This document shows positions 7,774-16,422 of a stretch of DNA of 35,042 nt, one piece after another (within the stretch, counting starts at the first letter, position 1; each line of letters begins with the position of its first letter). Source of the DNA: Candidatus Hydrogenedentota bacterium. GTDB taxonomy: Bacteria > Hydrogenedentota > Hydrogenedentia > Hydrogenedentales > SLHB01. The notes under the pieces are model-generated. The model made no database searches and had not been told where the DNA came from. It saw only the letters and a program-made list of their open reading frames with translations. The position numbers and the translations under genes are program-made. The DNA lies in contig JACRLJ010000044.1 of the NCBI GenBank assembly GCA_016215105.1, positions 1-35,042 on the forward strand, written 5' to 3'.

Positions 7774-8661
7774 GTGACTAGAACGAGCCTGTACAGATAC
7801 CTATCTTCGTTCGTGCTCTGCGGGCCAGCCGTGATTCTTTACGGCGGTTTCGTGGTTCTGCCGGCGATCTTGGGATTCGCCTACAGTTTCACGGACTGGA
7901 CCGGTTGGAATTCCCATCCTCATTTCGTTGGGCTCGCCAACTTCCGCGAACTGGTTCGGGATGACCGATTCTTCTCCGCCATCCGCTTCACCCTTTTCGA
8001 AACCGTTCTGATTGTCGCCTTCTTTACCTTCGGGGCGCTTGTCTTGGCCGTGTTGCTCGACTCGATCACCAAGTTCAAAGGTCTCATCCGCGGGCTGTTC
8101 TTCTACCCGTACGTGCTCAGTATTCTTGTCAGCGCCCTCCTGTTTCAGTATCTGGCCAACTACCGCGAAGGTGCAATCAACACCCTCTTGCGCGCCGTGG
8201 GATTGAACGATTGGACCCAAGATTGGATGGGCGATTCCCGATTGGCGCCCTACTTCATCTTCTGTCTGGTCGCGTGGAGCGGGTTTGGCTTCTTCACCAC
8301 GCTCTATCTCGCGAACCTTCAGACCATTCCTCAGGACTTGTATGAGGCGGCAAGAATTGACGGCGCCGGCGCCTGGTCCGTGTTCCGGCGTATCCAGTTT
8401 CCCATGCTGGTGCCCACCCTGACCATCAATTCCGTGCTCGCACTGATCACGGGCATCAATCTGTTCCCGCAAATCGTCGTAACGACCGAAGGCGGCCCCG
8501 GCTATCGCACGGCGACTCTCGGCTATTACATCTATTGGCAAGGCATTCAAAACAGCCGCCAAGGATACGCCGCAACAGTGTCCTTCGTTGCTTTCCTGGC
8601 TCTGCTGGGCGTCGCCGCGCTCCAGGTGGCCCTCCTTCGCCGCAAGGAGGTCGTTCTGTGA
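7774..8661 (+). CDS. Sugar ABC transporter permease, MalF-like
   Basis: This 295-residue integral membrane protein has about six hydrophobic segments. The permease EAA loop is EAARIDGAGAWSVFRRIQFP, the cytoplasmic contact for the ATPase. The N-terminal GPAVILYGGFVVLPAILGFAYSFTDW is typical of the MalF/UgpA branch (BPD_transp_1). The start codon is GTG, preceded by an AGGAA sequence; 57 bp separate it from the binding-protein gene. It should pair with the next gene product as a heterodimeric channel. Confidence 0.92.
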   Translation: MTRTSLYRYLSSFVLCGPAVILYGGFVVLPAILGFAYSFTDWTGWNSHPHFVGLANFRELVRDDRFFSAIRFTLFETVLIVAFFTFGALVLAVLLDSITKFKGLIRGLFFYPYVLSILVSALLFQYLANYREGAINTLLRAVGLNDWTQDWMGDSRLAPYFIFCLVAWSGFGFFTTLYLANLQTIPQDLYEAARIDGAGAWSVFRRIQFPMLVPTLTINSVLALITGINLFPQIVVTTEGGPGYRTATLGYYIYWQGIQNSRQGYAATVSFVAFLALLGVAALQVALLRRKEVVL

Positions 8662-9491
8662 GCCCCAGGCGTGTACATTATGATAGACATATCCTCGGAT
8701 TCACACTGTTTCTAGCCGGTGTTCTTGTTGTTTCACCCTGTTTCCTGGCCATTCTGAACTCTTTCAAGACCCTCCGCGAGATTGTACGCTCGCCACTTTC
8801 TCTTCCCGAGCACTTCACGTTGGAGAATTACGTCTACCTGTTCACGGGTGTAAAGCTTGCGTTACCTATGGTAAACAGTTTCTTGATGTGCATCAGTGTG
8901 ATCGCCGGGCTGGTGGCAATTGCCCCCATGGCGGCGCACTGGATGGCGAGACGGAGTACGATTGTAAGCAAATCATTACAATTGTTCATGCTGATGGGAC
9001 TTACGATACCGTTTCAGGTGATCATGATCCCCTTGCTGCAAGAGTACAGGATACTTGGTATACAAAGTACGTACTTCGCCCTGCTGCTGCACTACATCTC
9101 ATGGGGGTTGCCGCTCTGCGTCTTCATCTATTCCGGTTTCATCTCCTCCGTCCCAAAGGAGCTCGAAGAGTCCGCCGTCATCGACGGCTGCGGCCCCGTC
9201 GGCGTGTTCTGGCGCATCGTCTTCCCGCTGCTCACGCCATGCACGGTCACGGTCGTCATTTTTTGGGGCCTATGGATCTGGAACGACTTCATGCAGGCCT
9301 TCATCGTCATGGGGCCCGACAAAGGCCGCCTCGTGTTCGTCCAGCTTTGGCGGTTTCTCTCCGACAAATACGTCAAGAACTGGAACCACATTTTCGCCGG
9401 GGTCGTTGTCCTCTCCATGCCCGTGACGATTCTCTACGTTGCCCTGCAACGCCATTTCATCAAAGGCCTGACCGCCGGCGCCGTCAAGTAG
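8658..9491 (+). CDS. Sugar ABC transporter permease, MalG-like
   Basis: This 277-residue permease belongs to the MalG/UgpE branch. It has a single N-terminal transmembrane segment followed by FKTLREIVRSPLSLPE, a core of five further segments, and the EAA-type loop EESAVIDGCGPVGVFWRIVFP. GTG at 8658 overlaps the previous stop (GTGA) and has AAGGAGG 7 bases upstream, which decides against a longer reading from 8535. No ATPase gene follows, so the transporter probably borrows a shared MsmX/UgpC-type ATPase encoded elsewhere. The gene ends 39 bp before the convergent methyltransferase gene. Confidence 0.92.
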   Translation: MSPRRVHYDRHILGFTLFLAGVLVVSPCFLAILNSFKTLREIVRSPLSLPEHFTLENYVYLFTGVKLALPMVNSFLMCISVIAGLVAIAPMAAHWMARRSTIVSKSLQLFMLMGLTIPFQVIMIPLLQEYRILGIQSTYFALLLHYISWGLPLCVFIYSGFISSVPKELEESAVIDGCGPVGVFWRIVFPLLTPCTVTVVIFWGLWIWNDFMQAFIVMGPDKGRLVFVQLWRFLSDKYVKNWNHIFAGVVVLSMPVTILYVALQRHFIKGLTAGAVK

Positions 9492-9530
9492 GTCGGGAAG
9501 GGCCACACCGAGCCGCAGCCGAGCACGCAC

Positions 9531-10541
9531 TTACCGCGATGACACGATGACTTTCTGTATCCCGCCCGGGAGATCGTGGGCTACGTTGCGTGTGAAGCCG
9601 GAGTTCTTGAACATGCGCTCCAACTCAGTGCGCGTGTAGGCGTCACCCGCCGGAGTCGCCGCCAGCATCGTAAGGCTGAATCCGGCGGCCGTTGAGGGAG
9701 TGATGCGATCCTCGTTCGGGACGAATTCCAACGTTATGACCCGGCCGTCCGGCTTCAGTGCGGCGGAGATCTTTCGAATCAGTGACTCGCACGCGGCAAC
9801 GTCGAAGTGATGCAGGAAGTTGGTCAACAGTACGATGTCGTACGGCCCCCCAAAGTCCACATCAAACGCGTTACCCGGTAAGAGGCGATGGCGTCCGTCC
9901 AGCCCTGCCTTACGCGCGTTCTCCTGTGCGACCTCGAGCACGTGGGGCCAATCCTGCGCGACGATTTCGGCGGTGGGGCATTCCTTCGCGACCGCGACAC
10001 CGAATGCGCCGTGTCCGGCGGCGATATCCAACACTTTCAGCGAGCCGTTGGCGTTTTCAGCCGCCAGTTTGGCGATGAACTGGGCCGGTTGGTACATCAG
10101 CGGCGCCATTGCGCGCGCGAACTTGGCCCACATCGGATGATCCGTCTCCAGCGCGCGCTCGCCGGGGACCGCGGTTCCACCTGACCGCACCGCATCCGTC
10201 AGATGCTCGAAGGACTTTTGCGAGGTTGGATTCAGCAGAAACTCGAGCGCGCCGCCGAGATAGGCCGGGGAGTGGGCATTGAGGAACAACGCCGAATCGG
10301 GGGTAAGCGTGTAGTTCGCGCCGGATTTCACCAGGAAACCCCGGACGGTCAGGTAGTCGCAGAGAATGCGGATGCCGCGTTCTGACGCGTGACACGCCGT
10401 CGCGAGTTCGGCCGCCGTGGCGGCGCCACCGGCGCTCGCCGTGAACACGCCCAATTCGATGGCGGCCCGAATCGCGGCGGTTTGCTGGTAGGCGTTTACC
10501 GTTTCGAAAAACAACTGTGGCGATGGTTCGTACGTGGACAT
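9531..10541 (-). CDS. SAM-dependent O-methyltransferase (acetylserotonin/hydroxyneurosporene type)
   Basis: This 336-residue protein has the two-domain layout of the Methyltransf_2 group. An N-terminal winged-helix dimerisation domain (residues 1-100: LFFETVNAYQQTAAIRAAIE, ERGIRILCDYLTVRGFL) precedes a class I SAM domain with motif I VLDIAAGHGAFGVAVA. The segments IVLLTNFLHHFD and GRVITLEFVPNEDR follow. Members O-methylate small aromatic or isoprenoid hydroxyl groups; the substrate is not predictable. The start at 10541 has AGAGGAG 7 bases upstream; the reading to 10625 lacks a comparable site. It is transcribed against the sugar operon and away from the regulatory operon at 11 kb. Confidence 0.85.
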   Translation of the reverse strand: MSTYEPSPQLFFETVNAYQQTAAIRAAIELGVFTASAGGAATAAELATACHASERGIRILCDYLTVRGFLVKSGANYTLTPDSALFLNAHSPAYLGGALEFLLNPTSQKSFEHLTDAVRSGGTAVPGERALETDHPMWAKFARAMAPLMYQPAQFIAKLAAENANGSLKVLDIAAGHGAFGVAVAKECPTAEIVAQDWPHVLEVAQENARKAGLDGRHRLLPGNAFDVDFGGPYDIVLLTNFLHHFDVAACESLIRKISAALKPDGRVITLEFVPNEDRITPSTAAGFSLTMLAATPAGDAYTRTELERMFKNSGFTRNVAHDLPGGIQKVIVSSR

Positions 10542-10837
10542 GGGTACGCTCCTCTGTATTCCGTTCATGGCTTGGGTGAACATCGCTTCCACGTTACGCC
10601 GGTCGCGGCCATGGGGGACACTCATCCTGGGAACGCCGAATCTGCCGCGAGTCGGCGCGAAACTCTACGAGAGAACACTGGAAAAGGCGTAAACCTTTCA
10701 ATGACCCCTACATGACGCTGTTCGGCCGCACGGTGTTGCTTGCTCAAGGAGGACCACCTGAAGCCAGGTTCAGCCGTGGACTATAAGTTATTTACAGCCA
10801 AGAGGATAGCGGGCGTCCTTCCCCGTAATTGGACCTA

Positions 10838-10868
10838 GCCCCGAAAAGCTTGGGGGCGGCATTTTTTT
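10838..10868 (+). terminator. Terminator- or attenuator-like hairpin with T-run
   Basis: GCCCC and GGGGGC arms enclose a short loop, and seven T residues begin 4 bases after the stem. No plus-strand gene lies directly upstream; the nearest ends at 9491. The hairpin may stop read-through before the operon promoter, whose -35 box begins two bases later. The rest of the 10542-10837 gap shows nothing I can name. Confidence 0.4.
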
Positions 10869-10869
10869 C

Positions 10870-10898
10870 TTGCTTAGATATGGTATTCATGTTATCAT
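10870..10898 (+). promoter_or_regulatory. Sigma70-type promoter of the regulatory operon
   Basis: TTGCTT (10870-10875), a 17-base spacer and TATCAT (10893-10898) match the -35/-10 consensus at most positions in an AT-rich stretch unlike its GC-rich surroundings. Transcription from about 10905 gives a 5' leader of about 105 bases before the first gene. The leader contains several near-repeats of the type ATATGGTAT. Confidence 0.6.
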
Positions 10899-10994
10899 GA
10901 CCACGATATATGGTATGTCGGTATCTGGGTAGCGAATATGACGCCGTTATTTTGTGGTTTCTGGACTTCTTGAACCTATATATAGATTAGCTCC

Positions 10995-11009
10995 TACCAA
11001 GGAATGGTA
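10995..11009 (+). promoter_or_regulatory. Ribosome-binding site in a hairpin loop
   Basis: TACCA (10995-10999) and TGGTA (11005-11009) can pair, placing the Shine-Dalgarno AAGGA in and beside the five-base loop and leaving the ATG at 11010 just outside. Spacing of six bases from AAGGA makes 11010 a better start than the in-frame ATG at 11004, which would lie inside the stem with no spacing. Confidence 0.4.
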
Positions 11010-12653
11010 ATGGACACTCGAAGTCTGCTCATCCGTTTCCCGGCCTTTCCGTTCAGTTTTTGCGATCTAACACCAGATTCCGAGTTGGCTCGACTCGCCG
11101 CTTCTCTGATTGACGCCGGTCATTCGGCCGAAATTGCCGATTTTGGCACCGTCGCGGTCCTGGACCGCCTATTCCCGCATGAACACCAGGCCTCTCTCCA
11201 GTCATTACTCGATAGGGCAGATAAATCGAGTGCATGGAATCCCCTTGCGGGCTTGATTTCGGCGTGGCGAACCCACGGCGCGGCAGAATGTTACCGCTCA
11301 AAACGTGATTCTTTATGCACGGATATTGCCCGAGAGATCGCGGGCAGGCGCGATGTACGAGTGGTTGCCTTCAAGGTTGATTCCGTTGGCAATATCGATA
11401 CGGTTCATCGCATCGCCAGGGAGATCCGTTCAACAAACTCCAGGACCATTCTCGTTGGGGTGGGAAAGAACGTCGAGCTGGCCCAAAATCAGTTTCTGGG
11501 CTCATCCGGGCCCCTGGATGCGCTGCTCTTGTCCGATGCGAGTGAGGCGCTTATTGAGCTGGTTTCTCATGGCGATGGTCCGGTGGACTGGTCCGTGGCG
11601 CCGAACGCGTTGTATCGATGTAATGGCGAGATCCGGCGATCCGCGCGTACTGCTTCAGTCCAGTTCCTTGACATTTTTCCCACGCCAAATTACTCGCGGG
11701 AGGTCTATCCGACTGCGTCCAACGGAGAAAAGGCCCGCGTCTTCACGATTGAGGAGCGAAGCGGTCCGGCACGGGCCAAACCCGCCGCCGGACCATCGGG
11801 TAAGGCCGTTTCGGCGCCAGCGCGCGAACTGGTTCAACTGCACGCGCTGTACGGCGCCACGGCGTTTCATATCGATGCGGGATCGTCGTCGCACGATCAG
11901 TTGCGCGCGCTGGTGCGGGAGGTCTTGTTCCGGCGCCTGCGCCTGTCCTTCTCGATGAACGCCGCCGTCGAAAACGTGGACGCGATTGTGCTCGCGGCTT
12001 TGAAATCGTCCGGATGCCGCGCGTTAGGACTCGATACGCCTTCCGGCAGCCAGCGGCTGCTCATGGACTACTACCAGCGGCCCTTTGGTGTTACTCAGTT
12101 GGAGCAGGCGCTTCGGGCCAGTAAGGCCGCCGGTCTGTACACTGTGGCGCACCTGACCTATCCGAGCCCCCACGACGACTATCACACCGAGGCGGAGACC
12201 CTGCGGGTACTCGACCGAACCAGGCCTCATGCCGCCCCGATCCACCCTGTTGGTCCGAAACTGAGCGCTGCGTCTCGCTACGAGCCCCCTGGGGCGCGTC
12301 CCCGCAATCTCCGCCCGGAGGTCGTCTATGCGATGGGAACGGCCTGGGATTGGCTCCGTGAGACCGAACCGGTGTCCGTATCGCCTTGTGCGGCCCGGCG
12401 CACTCTGGCCGAAGCTATCGAAAAGAGGCGTATTTCCGCGCGCGTTACGGAATACACCGCGTTGCTCGCGTCCCTTGCGGGGTATTCTGGACTCGAAGAC
12501 GAGTTTTGGCGTATAGTTCAGCGTCAGTTCTTCAGCGGTGATTGCGCGGGGATCGCTACTTGGATAGGCGCCCTGAACGAAGCCGCATGTGACCCGGCGA
12601 GGGCCTGCGCTGCGGAGCCTTGGGGCCAGATTCAGTCCGCGGTCGGAAATTGA
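11010..12653 (+). CDS. Degenerate B12-binding/radical-SAM-like protein lacking the cluster cysteines
   Basis: The 547-residue protein reads like a B12-dependent radical SAM enzyme that has lost its iron-sulfur site. Residues 5-45 (LLIRFPAFPF, then ELARLAASLIDAGHSAEIADFG) and about 120-190 resemble a cobalamin-binding domain. After it, VFTIEERSGPARAKPA (from residue 244) sits where active enzymes have the SRGCPxxCxFC loop, but every expected Cys is Ala or Pro. The following half barrel is recognisable: FHIDAG, AALKSSGCRALGLDTPSGSQRLL (usually ESGS), ALRASKAAGLYTVAHLTYPSP. No CxxxCxxC occurs anywhere. It is therefore probably not a radical enzyme and may bind a ligand or partner. It is the first gene of the operon; the ketosynthase start lies 11 bp after its stop. 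Homology is inferred from motif order, not from a search. Confidence 0.6.
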   Translation: MDTRSLLIRFPAFPFSFCDLTPDSELARLAASLIDAGHSAEIADFGTVAVLDRLFPHEHQASLQSLLDRADKSSAWNPLAGLISAWRTHGAAECYRSKRDSLCTDIAREIAGRRDVRVVAFKVDSVGNIDTVHRIAREIRSTNSRTILVGVGKNVELAQNQFLGSSGPLDALLLSDASEALIELVSHGDGPVDWSVAPNALYRCNGEIRRSARTASVQFLDIFPTPNYSREVYPTASNGEKARVFTIEERSGPARAKPAAGPSGKAVSAPARELVQLHALYGATAFHIDAGSSSHDQLRALVREVLFRRLRLSFSMNAAVENVDAIVLAALKSSGCRALGLDTPSGSQRLLMDYYQRPFGVTQLEQALRASKAAGLYTVAHLTYPSPHDDYHTEAETLRVLDRTRPHAAPIHPVGPKLSAASRYEPPGARPRNLRPEVVYAMGTAWDWLRETEPVSVSPCAARRTLAEAIEKRRISARVTEYTALLASLAGYSGLEDEFWRIVQRQFFSGDCAGIATWIGALNEAACDPARACAAEPWGQIQSAVGN

Positions 12654-12664
12654 TGGGTTAGACC

Positions 12665-13909
12665 ATGTTTCATGAGTCCATAGCCATAACCGGGGTTGGC
12701 GTATTGGCCTGCAACGGACTGGGGCGCGAGGCCTATTGGGACGCGTTACGGAACGGTAGGTCGGGAATACGCCAAATCCAGCGATTTGACGCCTCGGAGT
12801 TTCCATGTCAGATCGCCGGTGAGTTGCTGGACTTCAATCCCGAAGATTTCATGCGTAAGTCCGAGGTCAAGAATTGGCACCGCCACGTTCACCAAGCGGT
12901 CGCGTCGTCGCGCTTGGCGGTGGATGACGCGTCACTCGCCAAAGCGGGGTACGACTCCGAACGCATCGCCGTCGCATTCGGCACCAGTATTGGCGCGCCC
13001 AACGAGATCTACGAAGAATCTCAACTCGCGTACCAATCCCAGGGCTGGCGCAAGATTAGCAAGCTAGCGACTTCATCCTATGCCGGGCACTCCGCTACGG
13101 TTCACGTTACCGTAAACCTTGGGATGCGCGGTCCCGCGATCACGATATCCAGCGGTTGCGCCACGGGACTCGATGTTATCGGCTGGGGAGTTCAACAGAT
13201 ACGGAGCGGACACGTCGACGCGGCGCTCGTGGGCGCTACCGAGTCCCCAGTGTATCCCTTGGCTCTGGCGGGAGCCTGTTCGTTAGGCATTGTATCCAAA
13301 CGAAACAGCGACCCCGAGGGAGCGATGCGGCCCTTCGACCGCAACAGCGACGGTTTGGTTCTCAGTGACGCGGCCGTGGCGCTGGTCTTGGAGCGCGCCG
13401 GCGCCGCGCGGGCGCGCGGAGCGCGAATTCTCGGCGAACTCGTCGGACACGGTTCCGCGGCCGAAGGAATGAATCCGCTCATCCTGGATAAGGATGGCAA
13501 GGGTCTGGCCCGCGCAATATCCACCGCCCTGACCAATTCAGGGGTGACTCCGGATTGTTTGGACAACGCCCATCCACACGGTGTGTCCCTGACCATGTAC
13601 GACCGAAGCGAAACGAACGCTTACAAGCTTGCTCTTGGCCCTAGCGCGTACCGGATTCCCATCTCGGCCACCAAGTCTCTCACGGGCCAATCCTACGCGG
13701 TCGGCGGACTGCTGGGAGTAGCTTCCGCGTTGTTTTCCCTAAATACCGGGATTGTTCCCGCTACCAAGAATCTTACCGATCCCGATCCCGCCTGCGATCT
13801 CGATTACGTGCCGCTTCATGCCCGCATGAACGACATTAACACCGCGTTGGTCACTTCAATCAGCTTTGGCGGCACCCACAGCGCCGTCGTGCTGAGGCGG
13901 ATGAACTGA
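12665..13909 (+). CDS. Beta-ketoacyl-ACP synthase-like protein (FabF fold) with altered active site
   Basis: This 414-residue protein is a full-length thiolase-fold ketosynthase of the FabF/KAS II type, starting SIAITGVGVLACNGLG. The nucleophile is present (Cys165 in SSGCATG), and a His follows in NAHPHGVSLTMYD (His303 or His305). The family's KSxTGH motif reads KSLTGQ, so Gln342 replaces the second catalytic His. In FabF both histidines help malonyl decarboxylation and condensation, so condensing activity may be reduced or changed; acyl loading on Cys165 is still possible. No acyl carrier protein, ketoreductase or acyltransferase is nearby. The TGA overlaps the start of the kinase gene (TGATG), which ties the enzyme to the signalling genes. 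Confidence 0.85.
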   Translation: MFHESIAITGVGVLACNGLGREAYWDALRNGRSGIRQIQRFDASEFPCQIAGELLDFNPEDFMRKSEVKNWHRHVHQAVASSRLAVDDASLAKAGYDSERIAVAFGTSIGAPNEIYEESQLAYQSQGWRKISKLATSSYAGHSATVHVTVNLGMRGPAITISSGCATGLDVIGWGVQQIRSGHVDAALVGATESPVYPLALAGACSLGIVSKRNSDPEGAMRPFDRNSDGLVLSDAAVALVLERAGAARARGARILGELVGHGSAAEGMNPLILDKDGKGLARAISTALTNSGVTPDCLDNAHPHGVSLTMYDRSETNAYKLALGPSAYRIPISATKSLTGQSYAVGGLLGVASALFSLNTGIVPATKNLTDPDPACDLDYVPLHARMNDINTALVTSISFGGTHSAVVLRRMN

Positions 13910-16416
13910 TGGTGACGTGGTTTCCATCGGCGTGTCTCTTATTCACCGCCGCGGCCTGCGGAACGCTTGCCGTGGTGATGGTGATTAACAACCACCGCCA
14001 GAGCACGCACTGGGCGTTCGCCGGTCTGGCGTTGAATTTTGCCGTCTGGTCGCTCACTGTCTATGGTGTTGTCAATTCGGACGACGAAGCGTCTGCCCGC
14101 TGGCACATCCAATTGACCATGGTTGCGGCGGCATTTTACCCCGCCACATTCTATCAGTTCATCGGATTCTTCCCGCGCGGCCGCTTTGATGCTTCGAAAT
14201 GGCTGCAAACCATCTACTGGCTAGCCGTGCCCGTATTCTGTGTTGGAGCTTTCATCGGCAATTGGTATGTCGCTGGCGTCCAAGTCTCGCCAAACGGCCC
14301 TCCGGTTTTTACTCGCGGTCCCTTGTTTCTTGCCTACACCGCCATCTGCGTGTCCACCATCGTCGCCATGCTGGCGAACCTGGTGTCGAAGCTCCGCATG
14401 GCAGCAGGAGTTGATCGTAGACAACTTCAACACGTTCTCCTGGGGATTTTTTCCACGGCGTTGTTGGCGTGCGGAACGAATTTACTGGCGCCGCTCATTG
14501 CTACGGAGAACAACCTCGAACCCTACGGGCCAGTATTCAGCCTGGTCATGATCGGTATCTTTGCGTACTCGATGGTTCGTTACAACCTGCTGGACCTGTG
14601 GGAACTCTACTCGCGAACCACGGTTTACGCCGTCATTACCGGCTTCGTAATTCTGACGTTCTTCGGCTCGATCTCGCTAGTACAATTCGTCTTGAGTGGC
14701 GGGGGGCAGGACGTACGGAACCCGGTCTCCATTGTCATTGCCGCCGTAGTCATTGCTACCGTGCTGCATCCGCTCAAGGAGCACATGCAGCTATTCCTGG
14801 ATCGGACCATCCTCAAGCGGCGCTACGACATCCAGAAACTGTTCTCCCGGGTCAGCGCCAATTCCGCCCACATTGTCCGGCTTGACCAGCTACTCGAAAA
14901 AGTGGCCACCGATATCGCCGACACTGTCGGCGTAACGGACGTCCGGGTGTTGCTGTTGGACAGCACCACCAAGACCAGCTTGGTTACGGAGTTCGCGACC
15001 GTTCCGCCTGAAGATGGCGCCTCGACGCCGGAACTGGGACGCGTGGTAACCTATCTTCAGGCAAGGCCTGAACCAATCGCACTCGAACATCTGGTTCGCA
15101 CCTGGTCCACTCCCGAAGAATCGGAGATTGGGCGCATTCTATCCGAGTGCGATATCTACTTGTGCATACCTCTCAAACCGATCGCCGGACTTGTCGGAAT
15201 TCTCACGCTCGGCGAGAAGGCGTCCCGAGAGATGTACTCTCAAAGTGATATCGACGTGCTCATGGCCCTTGCGGGACCTCTTGCCACAGCCATCGAAAAT
15301 GCGCGGTTGTACAGGAAGCTCGAGGAGGCGAACCTCCACCGCGGGCGCATCTTGAGCACGATGCGTGGCGGGGTCATCGCCGTCGACACGGACGGCCGCG
15401 TAACCACGATCAATCAGAGCGCCGTGGATATCCTGGGGCCCGTTACTCTTGAGCAGTCAATGGAGACCATCAATCCGGCCGTCGCGCAGCTTCTGAAGCG
15501 GGCGCTGAACGACCAGCGGCCGATTATCGATTTTGAGGCCCTGATAGTCTCAGAAGCCGGCGAGCGGATTCCGGTCACGATGTCGGCGTCATCACTGTCC
15601 GCCGCCGATGGCGCGATCACGGGCGCAATGGTGTTCATTTACGACCTGACTCAGGTGAAGCGCCTCGAACACAATGTGCAGCGCGCGGATCGCTTGTCCT
15701 CGATAGGCACACTGGCCGCGGGTATGGCGCACGAGATTAAGAACCCGCTCGTCTCGATTAAGACGTTTACCCAACTGATGTTGAATCGCTGGAATGATCC
15801 CGATTTTCGCAACACGTTTACCGAGGTTATTCCGCATGAAGTTGAACGGATCGACACCATCGTTACCCGTCTGCTCGATTTTTCCCGTCCGCGAGCGACG
15901 CAATTCGCGCCGCAAAGCATCAGCGCCGTTGTCCATAAGGTGCTGGCGCTCGTCGAAAGCCAGACTCAGCGGCGCAACGTTACCGTCGAGCTCGAGTTTC
16001 CTGAAGAGACGTTGGAAGTGTACGGTGACGAACAACAACTCCATCAGATGTTTCTGAATCTGTTTTTGAATGCGCTTGACGCACTCGACCAAACCGATGG
16101 CGGATATCTTCGCATACGCGCATACTCGGACTTTATGCACGTGCGGCGCAACGGAATGGCCCCGCTTCTGGATGTCGAATGCGTGAAAGTGGCGGTATCC
16201 GATACCGGTTGCGGTGTCGCTCCGGAACATGTAAAACATCTCTTTAATCCTTTCTATACCACGAAAGAAAACGGGTATGGGTTGGGACTCTCTGTCGTAC
16301 ATGGGATTGTGACGGAACATGGGGGCGAGGTAGACGTCTCAAGTATTCAAGGCGTCGGAACTGCGTTTACGGTTACCTTGCCGTTGGCTCGAAGTATGAC
16401 TTCAGTGGAGGATTAG
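13909..16416 (+). CDS. Membrane sensor histidine kinase (7TM-GAF-PAS-HisKA-HATPase)
   Basis: This 835-residue kinase begins with seven or eight hydrophobic segments (about residues 7-258), resembling the HisKA_7TM sensor region. A GAF domain (about 300-460), a PAS domain (about 470-590), a dimerisation/phosphoacceptor domain and an HATPase_c domain follow. The H-box is MAHEIKNPLVSIKTF with His608. The ATPase boxes are intact: NLFLNALDAL (N), SDTGCGVAP (G1), GYGLGLSVV (G2). It should autophosphorylate and donate to a receiver, either that of the next gene product or the NtrC-type regulator. Its layout recalls kinases such as PrsK, but no exosortase or PEP-CTERM genes are present. Its ATG overlaps the ketosynthase stop. 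Confidence 0.92.
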   Translation: MVTWFPSACLLFTAAACGTLAVVMVINNHRQSTHWAFAGLALNFAVWSLTVYGVVNSDDEASARWHIQLTMVAAAFYPATFYQFIGFFPRGRFDASKWLQTIYWLAVPVFCVGAFIGNWYVAGVQVSPNGPPVFTRGPLFLAYTAICVSTIVAMLANLVSKLRMAAGVDRRQLQHVLLGIFSTALLACGTNLLAPLIATENNLEPYGPVFSLVMIGIFAYSMVRYNLLDLWELYSRTTVYAVITGFVILTFFGSISLVQFVLSGGGQDVRNPVSIVIAAVVIATVLHPLKEHMQLFLDRTILKRRYDIQKLFSRVSANSAHIVRLDQLLEKVATDIADTVGVTDVRVLLLDSTTKTSLVTEFATVPPEDGASTPELGRVVTYLQARPEPIALEHLVRTWSTPEESEIGRILSECDIYLCIPLKPIAGLVGILTLGEKASREMYSQSDIDVLMALAGPLATAIENARLYRKLEEANLHRGRILSTMRGGVIAVDTDGRVTTINQSAVDILGPVTLEQSMETINPAVAQLLKRALNDQRPIIDFEALIVSEAGERIPVTMSASSLSAADGAITGAMVFIYDLTQVKRLEHNVQRADRLSSIGTLAAGMAHEIKNPLVSIKTFTQLMLNRWNDPDFRNTFTEVIPHEVERIDTIVTRLLDFSRPRATQFAPQSISAVVHKVLALVESQTQRRNVTVELEFPEETLEVYGDEQQLHQMFLNLFLNALDALDQTDGGYLRIRAYSDFMHVRRNGMAPLLDVECVKVAVSDTGCGVAPEHVKHLFNPFYTTKENGYGLGLSVVHGIVTEHGGEVDVSSIQGVGTAFTVTLPLARSMTSVED

Positions 16417-16422
16417 AATCAG

